Assembly: GCF_900090045.1 (NCBI RefSeq)
Contig: NC_041785.1
Location: forward strand, 2,657,163 to 2,721,162
Direction: 5' to 3'
Source: Plasmodium malariae
Lineage: Eukaryota; Apicomplexa; Aconoidasida; Haemosporida; Plasmodiidae
DNA length: 64,000 bases
Shown here: in pieces, positions 13,648 through 26,591 of the stretch
Position numbering within the stretch: the first letter of the stretch is position 1
Layout of the letters: every line of letters begins with the position of its first letter
Program-made: the position numbers and the translations under genes
Notes under the pieces: generated by a model
The model's input: the letters and a program-made list of their open reading frames with translations, nothing else
Database searches by the model: none
What the model was told of the DNA's origin: nothing

Positions 13648-16074
13648 CTATGTATAACGGTGAATTTCTCTATTTATTCTATTTTCTGAGAAGTCGTTAA
13701 TTTCAATTATGTTTTCTTTAATTTCTTGTTCTTTTTTTGAATTTTTTTTAGTTTTGCATTCATTTATGGTATCATCCAAATACGATTCCCTATTTTCTAT
13801 GTACTCTTCCTTTTCACATTCTTCAAATACCATCATAAATACGAGTATACAAAGTTTTGGCACTAATTTTTTTTTTATATATTTGTATAATTCTTCATAG
13901 TTTTCTATGTGTTGCAGTTCCATCATATTTACTAGGGATATATTATTTCTAGTTTGTTCATTTTTATATTCATTAGTCATAATTTGTAATTCTTCTGTCA
14001 ATTCCTTAAACAATTTTTGTTCTAAATATTGTTCTAAAATGGCACCCTTTTTAGGTAACCAATTTTTCCATATATCTTTTTCTCTTTCTAAATATAGAAA
14101 ATTTTGATTTTCATCTGACAGATTTTTTTGTATTTCTTTCTTTTTTTTTGCGTAAACTTGTTCTTTTTTCCATTCATTTTTTAAGTTATTAAACCATTCT
14201 TCTTTTTTCAATTTTTGTGAAAGATTTCTATATCTTTTTACCCATTTATTCCATAGAAAAATTTTGTTTTCAGTATCTTCTATAGTTTTAATATCTTCCA
14301 TTATTATTTCATCATTTTTTAAATTAGAATGGATTGTATATTCTTTTTTTGTAAACTCATTTAAACATATTTCTAAATATTCTAGCTTTTTGTATTCCAA
14401 TTCTTCATTTCTACATTTTTCCAGTACTTCCATATGTACTTCTATAATAGTTTTTGATCTGTCCTTTTTTTGCTTTAACAAGTTTACATTTTTTTTAGTA
14501 TTAAGTTCATTTATTTCTATTTTTTTTATAATTTCTTTGTCATCATGTGTAATGTGTTCCAAATGATCATCTATTAAAAATTTGTTTTTTCTATTAGAAA
14601 TTGAAGGTATTAGTAATCTGAAAAATTTCACTTGTCTTCTTTTAATATCTTTCTTTTTTTTAAAAAGTCTCATTAGTGCATACTATGATATAAAAACAAA
14701 AAACAAATTTATATTACAAATTATCACAATTATCAATTTTTTATCAATATTTTTATTGCATAAGTTTTATTTTACTTTAACAAAAAGTACAAATAAAAAA
14801 ATAACTAGGAAGCTGATTAAAACAGATGTTGTGTATGAGATATTTGAATTTTCTTTTGGTCCTGTAATTTCATTTTAAATATTTATGTTATATATTTTAG
14901 TTATTTTAAAAATAGAAAAATAAGAAGGTATTATTTGTACCTATCATTATAAGGGGTTTAGTATAGTAAGGAGTTTGTAAGGAAGATACTGATAATTCAG
15001 TAGTTTCCGAAACGATTCCTGAAGCAAGGAATTCTCCTTCAACTAGTTGATTTTGTTTTTCTAATGTAAAATGTTCTTTTGATTTTGGACTCTCAGATTC
15101 CGAAAATGTAGATATTTCTGAATTAGCATCTTTTGTAGGTCGTATACTTTCAATTTGACTCTTTTCAGCTTTAGTAGGAGATTCTTGTGGCACTGATTCT
15201 TCAAGATTAGATTTTTCTAGATGTGGAGATTGTGCTTGTGGGGGATTTTGATTGTGAGAGGCACTTTGTTCATGTTGTATTTGTAAATGTTCACTTTCTG
15301 ATTTAGGAGGAAGGTTCTCAGATGCCGATGGATCAGAGAGGAGGCATTCACATTGATTAAATGTTTCTGTGTTTAACAGTTTGCAATTTTTGTTTGATGG
15401 AAATTTAATTTTTGATGATTTTATATTTTTGGATTTGTATTCGCTGAAGATGCTATTTTGATAAAAAGATTTCTTTCTTTCTTCAATCCACACATTATAT
15501 TGGTTACACTTACTCATACATAGAGAATCACCATTACATATAATTGAATTTTTATTCAATCTTTTATAGTTATTTAATTCTTGTATCCAAGCAGTTTTTC
15601 CTTCACAAAAATCTTCTGCTTCATATGATAATTCTAAAAGTTTTTTTTCATTCTCCTCCAAAATAAAAGGACATATGCCATGTTTAGTAGGCTTTCTAAA
15701 ATATTTACGTAAATAAAATGAAAGTACTTCTTTCCATCTCTCTTCTGTTGAACGACTTGGAACATTATACTTTTGACTTATTAAATAATCCACCACTTGT
15801 AAACATTTTTCTCTAAATTCTTTTTTATTATTCTTTGCATTTAAGGAACTAATTTCAGTTTGAATATAACTTTTAAGATATGTTATTTCATCTGAGTTAG
15901 CCCAGTTGTACAATCCTTCACGCAATCTTCTTTTGTCCTAGATTAAAACAAATTATTAGTAAATATATAAGTAATAATTTTTTATTACTAATACAAACAC
16001 TTTAATTATCATAAATAAGAAAATTATGTATAAATTTGGAAATATAAATAAACAGTAAATTTTAAATTTACCAT
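13648..16074 (-). CDS. STP1: STP1 protein, complete
   Basis: A complete STP1 gene. Exons run 16072-16074 (the start codon alone), 14941-15937, 14776-14861 and 13648-14682, giving 707 codons including the stop, about 706 residues. The donor after the start codon is GTAAAT. The ectodomain exon begins DKRRLREGLYNW and carries the family cysteines: GICPFILEE, EDFCEGK, SLCMSKCNQYNVWIEER and NTETFNQCECLL. A Ser/Glu/Pro-rich stalk follows. The small third exon encodes about 20 hydrophobic residues (VLISFLVIFLFVLFVK), the single membrane segment. The cytoplasmic exon starts YALMRLFKKKKDIKRRQVKF and has tryptophan motifs (LWNKWVKRYRN, EWFNNLKNEWKK, DIWKNWL) before ending HRYT. Phases match across all junctions and no stop interrupts the frame. 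The cytoplasmic region is rich in Lys/Glu and likely helical. Confidence 0.93.
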
Positions 16075-19000
16075 TATGACATCTTATTACTATTTTAGGT
16101 ATCTGTAAATAATAATCAGGAAGAAAAATAAAAATTTATAACGTTTTATTTATAAATAGGTTAATTTTAAATTTATATATATTAGAGCAAAATTTGTAAT
16201 TCTCAAATACATAAAAATTATTTGAGAATATAAAATAAATAAGTACATTAATATTTGTTTTATATGAATTTTTATCCTTTTTTTTTCTTGAATAAGTTTA
16301 TTACAGGTGGAGATATATCCAGAATATATTTTGATATTAAATCTACGTATATTATTTTACATAAAATTCTTACTCTATTTATAAAAAAAATATAAATATC
16401 TAACAATTAAAAATTGTGTACAAGTAACATTAATATGTTATATTAATTTTATGATGTAAAATTATTATTTATATTTGTAATTCGTCTTTCTTTCTTATTT
16501 TTTTTCTTAAAGAATATATATAAATATTATTACTTCTATTAATGTAAATAATTCTTTTTATACTTTTTGTTTTTTGAAAATAAAAAATCAATAAGCAAAA
16601 TATTAGTACTGATAAAGTATTTATTTTTTATTGTATTATCCTTCTATTTACTTTTCTTATGATTATGTTGTTAAATTGTATTTTTAATATTTTTTTATTT
16701 ACTAGATTTTGTCTAAGGATTTTTATCAATAATATATAAAATATGCTAAATATTTTTTATTGTTGTGGAAAGTACTTAACCTTAAATTGTACATTTAGCT
16801 ACGATTATTTATATATCGCAGTATCTAAAAATTCCTTATTTGTTATATATAGTATTCAAATTAATAGTCTTAAAATGGAATAATAAATTATATATATGTT
16901 CTATATATATCTATGATCACTTTTGGATATTAATGATTGAACTGGGGCAATGTTTTATTTAATAAGATGAATATTTATGTATATAATTTTATGAAAATAA
17001 TTTTGTTTACTTTTTCAATATATAAAATGTTAAAAGGATATACTTATAGAAGAATTAATTATGTTATACATCTGATAAAATGATATATAAATTATAACTT
17101 TATAATAAAAAATAGTAATATCATAATTATATATATATGTATATATATGTAATAATATAACATATAAAATAAGAAAATAGAAAAAAAAATAGTAACTTCA
17201 CAATTTTTCTTTAATTATTCTTAGATATATACTAATAAGTAAGTTAAATATAAGCTATAATTTTTTTTGTTTTTACTCATCTTTTTAATATTATTATTAA
17301 ATATTTGTTTAGTATGCAATATAAAAAAATTCATGTATTAATTCATAATAATTAGATATGAATTTGCAAAAGAAATTACAGGAAATATTATAAGTAATTG
17401 AAGTAACATAGGTTAATTTGTTTCAATGTAAATATATTAATTCCAGCTTTATTTCTTTATTTGAACAATGTTAATAAGTTATAGCAAATAAGGAGTAAAA
17501 TATGTACATATATATATTAATTGATAATTAATTTTTGTGAATAGTTACTTCATATATACAGTTAATTTATGGTATTTATTTTTAACCAATTTATTATAAT
17601 TAAGAAATTTTTTGTTTAATTTATTTAAAACTATTGAATTATGTTTTATACAACATTTTTTTCATTGTTGTACTTTCTTTTTTCACTTCAATACATTAAA
17701 TTTGTTTTTTCTTTTTATTTTGCGTTATTAAGATACATACATATAAATATTAGTATGTACTCTAATATACATAATTCTTATAATTCTTTTGTTGTTATGA
17801 AAATATATAAGCTATAAAGCAAAAAATTATTAGAACAGATTGGACGTATTTATTATTTAGTGCTATTTTGTTACTTTTTTGTAATATAACTATTATATGG
17901 TTAAAATTATTTTCTTAATATTATTTTTATATTTACTACGTTGTATACAGAGATTATAATTAATAATATATAAATTATACTAAATAGTTGTTATAATTGT
18001 TGAATTTGCATGCCGTTTAAGAAGTACTTATTTTACTTAATATTATATGTTTATCATTTACATAAAAATTAAATATATTTTACATATTATTCCATTGAAT
18101 AATTTTACTAATGGTATAAAATATTATAAATATATGTTTTTCTATATTTGTGTATTAACACTTCTGTACTTGAGTTATTTAACTTTAACTAAATTTTAAT
18201 TAATAAAACGTATAAGTATGTACATTAATTAACTAATTAAAATAATTTTGTATACTTATAGAAAATATGAAAAATTATTAGTATGTACTATATTAGAACT
18301 AACTAGAATATATAATTAAAAAGTGTAAAATTAATTATAATTTTTTAATAAGAAGTAATAATACGATAATTATACGTAAGGAGAATAATATCTTACATTA
18401 TTTAATAAAAAATATACTGAAGTATCGCAATTATTTTTATGTAATTGTTCAAAGATATATTCGAATATATAGATTAAAGTGGTGTTATATATTTTTGATT
18501 AATCTGAATTTGATAACTATATGAAAATATTTTTTTACGCAAAATATAAATATCTGTTTTAGCATGTAAAATAAGAAATATATTTTTTTAATTTATAAGA
18601 AGTTTTAGGACATTAATTGGTAATTAAAATTACTGAACGATTTAAACATAATACCATAATAATATATGATTATATTATAACATAATTAAAGTATTTCAAA
18701 ATTTAATACCTTCTTTGAATTAGACAAATAAGTGATAAATTATGGCTAGAAAATTGAATAGGAAAAGTTAAAATAAATAAAAATGCTAACTAATTATGAG
18801 ATTCTGTAAATAATTTCTTCATATAAAGCACGAATTTGTCAAATGTATGTTCAATAAATCTGTTATATTAAAGAATTAATGATTTAATTTTTTTTTTTTT
18901 TGAATATCCTTTTATGATATTTTTTATTCTATGATCTACTCTTTTTTTTGTTTTAGTCCCTTTTGTTCTAGTCAATTTATTTTAAATATATTTTGATTAA

Positions 19001-19440
19001 TTACAATATAGATGGGAATAAAAAGAAAAATGATTTATAATTTTTAAAATATTTTATATTTAAATGATTTTTTTTAATGTATTATTTATGTATATTATAA
19101 ACAATATAAATAATCAACTTATAATAGTGGATAAATAATGGAGACGTGAAATAAAATAAGATTTTTTTCAAATATCTAAGAGTATATTGGGAAAATATAT
19201 AAGATTAATTTTCACATATTTATATAACAATATTTTTTTTTTTTTTTTTTTTTTTTTTCTTCATAGTAGCAATATTTTATATGTGTATATATTCCCTAAA
19301 AAGTTAAAATACCCTTAGGAGAATGAAAATAAATATATATTTTGTAAATATGATTATATGTCCTATTTAGTATGTCTATGTATATATTAGAATTTAATAT
19401 TATTTTCAGGATATTTAAAAATATATATAGTTTATAATGA
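16075..19440. other. 5' flank of the second STP1, duplicated sequence
   Basis: No gene is seen. Close to the gene is the ggtggagatata box shared with the other STP1 flanks (near 16308). From about 17925 to 19280 the sequence runs colinear with about 61140-62420, including long identical stretches such as ttattccattgaataat, aattttgtatacttatagaaa and ggtaattaaaatta. The part at about 16540-16800 resembles the part at about 17757-17990, so this flank seems to contain an extra tandem copy of roughly 1.2-1.3 kb relative to the flank of the fourth STP1. Confidence 0.6.
19233..19258. repeat. Poly-T tract
   Basis: An uninterrupted run of about 26 T. A shorter run lies at the corresponding place in the duplicated flank (near 62387-62401), so the tract is part of the duplicated block and has changed length between copies. 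Confidence 0.85.
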
Positions 19441-22400
19441 CAATTATTAATTCATTATATTTATAATGCTCATTTCTTAAATAAAATATAATTAAGTTAA
19501 AAGTTTTATTTTTTTTAGATAATTCATAAATACAAAACGTTGTTTTGTTGCTATATAAGATTTAATTAAGATTATTTAAAAAATTATTACATTTTTTGTA
19601 TAAGATTTAATTAAATAATTTTAAAGTATATAGTTCGCATGCATCATATTGCTGATATATTTCATTATAAATTTGCATTATTAAATTTTATTTTTCATAG
19701 ATTAAAAAGATATCCTGTTATTACTGTATTTTTTAGTTATATGAATTGTGTGTACCTTAAAAAATTTTGTTTAGTTAACGAAATATACGATGCATATTTT
19801 TTTTGTAAAACTATGCTTAGTTTTTAGAAAAAATGAGACTACCATATATAAAGAATTATGCATGCGGAAAGTGAAAAAATTACTAATAATAATTTTAACA
19901 ATAAGTATAAATAAATAAATATATATATATATTTTTGTTAATATTAGATATTAATACATTTTTTTAAAATATTTTTTTACATGTAATCATGGTGTTTATG
20001 CATGGATATATGGAATAATTCTAATGTGACAATATATTTTTTTTTTTTTTTTCACATTTACAAATATAAAAAAAATAATAATTATTAGTAACAGGACCAT
20101 GGTTATTGAATCTATTAATTGTTTAATAAGAAGCACAGTAATGATTGATGACATATTTATTCATCACAAATTCGAAAAATAACTATTCAATAAAATATAT
20201 TACAAACGTTTTTACTATACGTCATATTATAATTATGCTTATATTTATTTTTATATTGTTCTTAGATGAAGTATAGTTTTGTAAAGATATGTATATTTTT
20301 ATCATTCTTGTAAATTATCTATTCTTATAACAATTTTTATAAATATTTAAGAGTTCCTCAAAAAATTTTATATGAAATTTATCTATAATTCATGAAGTAA
20401 TAATCTTATGATTACAATTAAACACTAAATGTTGAAGGGATCTATATAAGCAGAAGAAAATATACGATTTTTATGAAGGATAATATCAAAAAAATTTGAA
20501 TTGTTCTCTGTTGTTATTAACAAATTATTTTAATTCATTATTAGATGATACTTATATAAATAAAAGTTCACGTGTGAATTTATTCTTTATTCACCTATTT
20601 TACACCCCTCCCCTTAGAGCTAGTGAATATATAATATTAAAAATAGGATAATTAAAACGTTAAGAATTTTTTTGTATTAAATATTTTTCGAAAATTTGCT
20701 GTAAAAATGTACTAACATAATTATTGCTAATTATATTATCATTTAAGCATAAATAAGTAATAATTTTGTAATTCACTCATTGTAGAACATTGAATTTTCG
20801 TCAATCAACATATAATTAACTAATATATTGGTGTCTTTACAAAACCTATGTTCTTGTACGTAAGAATTTTCTGTTTCATTTTAAGAACCTCTATTTGAAT
20901 CTTTCATAATGTTGTAAATACTTCGTATATTTTCATGTTTATTTAAAGAATTATACATTTTAAATAAATAAATAAATATATATATATATAGGAACTGTTT
21001 CTTGAAATTATTTATTTCCTTATGATCTGTGTTAATAAAATTTGCAAAATAAATATTTTTATTAACAAAAATAGTTAATTGAAAAAAATAGTACATTCAA
21101 TTAAACTCTCTCTATATATGTTACGCATACAGTAAATATAATATGTTCTTAAAAATAATGAGACATAATTCAACATAATGAATTAAATCTGTATAAAGTA
21201 ACAGGTAATTAAAGGATATTCATAATAAATCAATATAAATGAAAGATGGTCACATGTAAAGGCTTAAAAGCGCATTTTATAATAAATATTTTGCCAAGAG
21301 AAATATACTTTTTTTATCACTACAGTTATTAATAATGGTGATTAAAAGTACTGTTGTTACTTAATAAAAGATATATTTTATATTATTTAGTTTGTTATGT
21401 TTTATGGTATGATTCTAATTCATAAAAATCCAATTTTTCTATATTTTAATACATATTCAGGAATATAAAATATAAATTCAACTAAAATAAGTTCGATTAT
21501 TCTATAGTACATATTACGGAACCATAAGTATCAAAAAAAATATATCATGTTTACTTTCTTATTTAGTCATTAGTGTACTGTATATCCATATGAATCTAAT
21601 TTAATTATTGGTTATACGATTTTCTATCTCATGATATAGTATATATGATATATATGAATAAAGGTAACACAGTAATGTATTCCAAGGAAAATAAAAATTT
21701 CGATGTATTCTTACATTTAACAATTGAGAAGATAATATATTAAAAACGATATTTCTAATAAATTCAGATATAATATTTTAAGGAGAAATATATATATGTA
21801 AAAAAGGAATATAAATGAAAATATAAAACGAAAAACATGTTAAAATTTTGTACAATTAAATTTTTTCCTTTATATATAAATGCTTAAAAACATTTAAAAT
21901 AAGCAAATGTGAAATATTATATTTATATTTTAAATATCCTAATTTGTATATATAATATGTACAATTTTATTCATCCCATGAATGCAATATGTTTATGTCG
22001 TAAAGTAATCATGAATTATTATATATACTTAGAATTGTTGTTCACATATTATTTAATAAACAAATTATGGTATGGTGTAAAATTTTATTATTATAAAATA
22101 TAAAAGTATTCACTGTGAAAACATAAAATAACTCAAACTATATATATAGATCATTAATAGAAGGTGGTTATAGGTTGAATTTATCCTGTGTAAAATGTAT
22201 TTATATTATAATAACTGAAAGAACGGATGATATTAATGTAATGTTATGAAATTCAATCTTTTTATATTTAATGAACTTTTAAATATAAAAATAATAAAAA
22301 ATAATAAAAACCTTTAATATAAAATTATACATTATTTTTTACTTAATTTTTCTTAATTTTACTTAATTTAATTATGTAATTAAAATTATATTATTTTTAT

Positions 22401-23164
22401 AAAATAAATTGTGCAGGAAATTTTATACATGAATTATCCTTGTTTGTGTTGACAGATTATTGTTCATATATTAAGAACCTGTTATTATAACAATGAGAGA
22501 TATAACAAAGAGTTTTTCATTAGTTAATTATATTTTATTATATATAATAAATATTTTCATGTTTATTTCATTTACAGAGTACCTACTAAAATATAAAGTA
22601 TGGTTTAATGAGTATTTAAATAATAAAAAGTGTAATGTTAATTATTACTTTTATGTACAAATAAAGATGGGAACTTTTATAAAACAAGGATAGATATACT
22701 ATTTAATTTTATTTTGAATTCCATATATTAATGTATTGTGTTCGTTATTATGATAATAATAATATTATAAATAATTTTGCTGTTATACTTATATAAACGG
22801 ATGTGCACTAAATTTATATATTTTTTTTTTTATTATTAATTTATTTGTTTTTAATATATGGTTAGTTGTAATATTTATGATAATATGAAAAAGAAAAAAA
22901 ATTTTTTTGCATGTGATAACAAATTTTTAAGTTGAATAATTCTAATATAACTCTATACGCATTTAATTATTATATTAAAAGAAAGATTTTTAATTTTTAT
23001 TATGTTTATTATAAATAATAAAGTAAATTTTATGAACTTTGAAAATTTTTCAAATTAATTCAATTGTATAATCCAAAAAAAAAAAAAAAAAGATAATATG
23101 TGCGGATAATTATAATAAAATTACAGCTTATATTAATATATATTTTATGCCCTTTATATTATAT
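19441..23164. other. A+T-rich spacer, no gene seen
   Basis: Only short A+T-driven open frames are present, none with a family match, signal exon or convincing splice sites. A small G/C-richer patch (cacccctccccttagagc) lies near 20603-20620. Short TA repeats occur near 19919 and 20975. Confidence 0.5.
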
Positions 23165-23240
23165 TTTTTAATTTTTAATTTTTAATTTTTAATTTTTAAT
23201 TTTTAATTTTTAATTTTTAATTTTTTTTTTTTTTTTTTTT
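23165..23240. repeat. Heptamer tandem repeat (TTTTTAA)n plus poly-T
   Basis: About eight head-to-tail copies of TTTTTAA (23165-23220) run into a poly-T tract of about 20 bases. It lies about 0.6 kb upstream of the proposed start of the large repeat protein on the plus strand. It is a simple microsatellite, likely to vary in length between isolates. Confidence 0.9.
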
Positions 23241-23820
23241 GTTATAGTTTTTTTTTGCCATAGTAAAAGATATGATATATTTGTAATATGAAAAAAAAAA
23301 ATTGCCTTATAAAGTAGACTATGCTCTATGTACAGAATTAATATTCTGTTATTAGAGCTTTATTCCAAAATTTAATTATTTTAAAATATATTTGTTATTG
23401 TATTTGTTTTGTTTTTTTAAGATAATGTGTATTTTGTATATATTACAATAACATTAAAGTATTATATAATAAGAATAAAAAAAACGAAAAGTTCTTGCTA
23501 AATGTAGATTTAATTTCATATATTGGTAATTAACCTTATCATTTTAAATATATCAATAAATAACAATTTTGATGTTTTGTTTTATTTGTGTTTGTGTGAA
23601 CATATTTTTAATATCCATGCAACCGATATTTATATTTGTGTATTATTTAAAATTTTTATTTTATTTAGTTTTTGAAAAACTAGAAAAGTATTATCCATGA
23701 GAGTTTATAATATAGATAATACTATTGTTCCTGGTATTGGTATAAATAAACGACTAAACGTATTGTTTGGATAAAAAATAAATTTTGACGCAATGCCGTA
23801 AATAAGAAAGTACAAGAGAA

Positions 23821-26591
23821 ATGTGCTCATCCTTTACTATATTTTTTATATTTTTCTACCTGGTATATATTTTGCTTTGTTCCAAACGCATAATATTCTA
23901 TAATCATTAAAGGAAAATTATTAATATTAATTATTTTTAATGATATTTACATAAATATAATTTCATTAATTATAAAATCAAATAATATTATATATATTTT
24001 TGATGTAAAACAAAATTTTATAGAGTTTTTTTGTTAACATTCTTAAAAAAATAATAAGGAAAGATTGCACATTCGGTTCAATATGTGGTAGAACGTTATG
24101 CGTACACTATGGAGAAACAGAGTATTTTTTAAGACCAACTGAAGAATTAAAAAGATTAAGGGAAAATTTTACATCTAACTACAACACAAAAAAGTTAGAA
24201 TTAAAGGACTCACATAATATTCTCTATCGTAATAATTTGAAAAATCATAGTATGCTAAAAAAAAGAAAAAATATGTTACATAGACCAAACATAACAGATA
24301 TAAACCTAGAAAAATATCATAATTTCATATCAGTTGATAAACCCTTTATAGATTCTAAATTGAAAGGTAATAAAAAAGTTATAGTGGACAATAAACCACT
24401 GAAAACAGAGAGTACATTAAGAAAATTAAGAGAAAATTTGTTAAATAACCCATTTATAAGAGATTTAATGTTAAAAGAATTAGATAACATTTTATTAGGA
24501 AATGAATTTAATACTGAAAATGTATTAAAGGAATTAAACAATAATATTTTATCTAATACAAAGGTAGGGCTATCAGAACTAAATATGCTAGAAAAAATTG
24601 TATTAAATAATAAACTACTTAAGGAATCAAAAATAAAAGAGTTAAAATCAATTCTGTTAAATAATAAGGCATTAACTGAATCTCAACTACTTGAATTAAA
24701 ATTACTGGTAAGTGATATAATAAGTGACAATTCTAATTTAAAAGTTAACACTCAATCACGATATATAGATATTTTAAATAAAAGTTTCATAAATAGACAT
24801 TATAGACTACCAAAAATAAGAGATACTTTAATGAGTAGAGATTTAAACAAAAAAAATATCTTGTTACATGAAGACGATTCTTTAAAAAAGATCGATATAA
24901 CAAAAGATTACTTATCACCTAAGGATACTCCTACAGAGTCAATTCCTGTAACTAATAATAAGGAGTTGTTACAAAAAAAGAATTCTATTAGTGAAATTGA
25001 CATTATCAATGAATGTTTATCAGATAAGGATGTCTCTACAGAGGAAACCGACGTAACCGATAAAAAGGAGCTATTACAAAAAGATAATGCCATCAGTGAA
25101 ATTAATAATACTAAGGAAAATTTATCACAAAGAGAAATACCTCCAAAGAATATTTCTGTAGCTAATAAAAAGGAGTTGTTACAAAAAAAGTTTTCCCTTA
25201 GTGAAATCGATACTATTGAGGAATGTTTATCATATAAGGATATTTCTATAGAGGAAACTGATGTAACGAATAAAAAGGAGTTATTGCTAAAAAAAGATTC
25301 CATAAGAGAAATTGATAATACAAAGGAAAATGTATTTCCAAAAGAAAAAAAATATACTATAGATATACACATGAATGATGGAAAAAAGGAATATGCTTTA
25401 CAGAAAGAAAAAAATTATATTATAAATATACATATGAGCAAAGGGAAAAAGGAAAATATATTACCAAAAGGAAAAAAATATATTATGGATATAACTATGA
25501 TTGATAAAGAAAAGGAAAAAGAATTACCCGAAGAGAAAAAATATATTATAGATTTACATATGAGTGATGGCATAAAGAAAGATGAATTATCACAAAAAAA
25601 TTATACTTCATGTAAAAATAAAAAAAAGAAAGAAAAACATGTACCAAAAAAAAAGGCATGGAATATTGATTTGTTCATGAGTAAAAAATGGAAAAAAAAA
25701 AAGTTATTTAAAGAAAAAAAATGGCATATAAATATATTTATGAATGATAGGTCTAGGAATATTGAATTAATACGAGATATAAATCCTTTAAATATAATTG
25801 ATGTAACAGTCAAGGATCCTTTGTATGAAGTAATGGAGGATTACCTTTTTGAAAGCGTCCTAGAAGCCAATGTTAAAAAAGAGCCTAATAAAATAAAATC
25901 TTTTTTAAAAAAAACAGCCATTTATTGTGCTCCTGTGATAGCAGCATGCATTGCGCTACCACTTCTTACAGTATATTATATTAATGCAGCTGCTACAGAC
26001 ATAATTACTGAAGCTGTAAGTGCAGGTATATCAGAAGGGTTATCTGAATTGTCGTCTTGTACATTTTCTGCTATAACTGGATCTATTATACCTGCGTTAG
26101 GTCATCTCCCAAGTTTAACAGTTCCTGCATTTAAGGCAATTTCAAATACTATAAGTTCTCCCGTAGAAAGTTTATGGGGAGGTTTATTTTCATTTGCAAG
26201 TAATGTTATGGATGCCTTTTCTGAAGCTGCAAAACAATCTGATGGAGGTGTTTCCACATTTTTAAATGGTTTTCGAACTGGTGCTAGAAATGTTGCAAAT
26301 TGTGCATTTACTACAGTCCCAAATAAAGCTTATTCTGCAGGTGTTTCAGCTGGTGTAAAAAATGCTATTATGCGGACTGTATTTCCATCATTAATTGCTA
26401 TTTCTGTTCTAATTATATTTTTAGGTATTTATAAACTACTATTATACCTAGGAAAAAAGGGAAAGTTAAATTTTCTCAATAATTATAAAAAAAAAGTGTT
26501 AAGTTCCTTAGAGAAAATTAAATTTCATAATAGAATAAATATATGGAAAAAGAGTCGACATAAAAATTTTTTACATTTATATGATGAGTAA
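23821..26591 (+). CDS. Large repeat-rich protein with RIFIN/STEVOR-like two-TM end
   Basis: Two exons are proposed: 23821-23862 (14 codons, hydrophobic, MCSSFTIFFIFFYL) and 24024-26591, joined in phase 0 by GT/AG, giving about 869 residues. Even if exon 1 is wrong, 24024-26591 is one unbroken frame. Near the N-terminus is CGRTLCVHYGE (residues 36-46), resembling a degenerate PEXEL export motif (RxL present, acidic fifth residue missing). Three repeat classes follow: an 18-residue Leu/Asn repeat of LKELxxxLLNN type (about 140-245), a 34-35-residue repeat with KKELLQKxxxxSEID (about 325-450), and a 21-residue repeat with EKKYIIDIHMSDGKKE (about 455-593). A membrane segment (about 646-668), an Ala/Gly/Ser-rich segment with three cysteines, a second membrane segment (about 801-822) and a basic 47-residue tail end the protein. 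This architecture resembles two-TM families such as RIFIN and STEVOR, but the repeats match no family I recognise. Confidence 0.85.
24417..24716 (+). repeat. 18-residue (54-bp) coding repeats
   Basis: Six consecutive units begin at regular 18-codon steps, each with a core close to LKELxxxLLNN. The spacing is exact while the sequences have diverged. A further degenerate unit (EELKRLRENF) lies upstream near 24142. A regular Leu pattern suggests an amphipathic helical array. Confidence 0.85.
24957..25331 (+). repeat. 34-35-residue coding repeats
   Basis: Four units start with NKELLQKK, DKKELLQK, NKKELLQK and NKKELLLK and continue with SEID or REID, then a variable Asp/Glu/Thr-rich part such as STEETDVT. 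The unit step is 34 or 35 codons. Alternate units are more alike (TKEN in units 2 and 4, ECLS in units 1 and 3), suggesting a two-unit duplication of about 70 codons. Confidence 0.85.
25344..25760 (+). repeat. 21-residue coding repeats
   Basis: Units of about 21 codons contain (E/K)KKYxIDIHMxDGKKE. Four are in strict 21-codon register (from 25344) and two more diverged, Trp-containing units (AWNIDLFMS and KWHINIFMN) follow after a Lys-rich break. They are strongly basic with an alternating hydrophobic core that could form beta-strands. Confidence 0.85.

Noticed and set aside
13709..14878. Plus-strand open frames over the complete STP1
   Set aside because: Antisense shadows of the Lys/Glu-rich cytoplasmic exon and its adjoining intron and membrane exon.
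24317..25813. Minus-strand open frames of 70-154 codons
   Set aside because: They mirror the repeat arrays of the large plus-strand protein and show no independent motifs.
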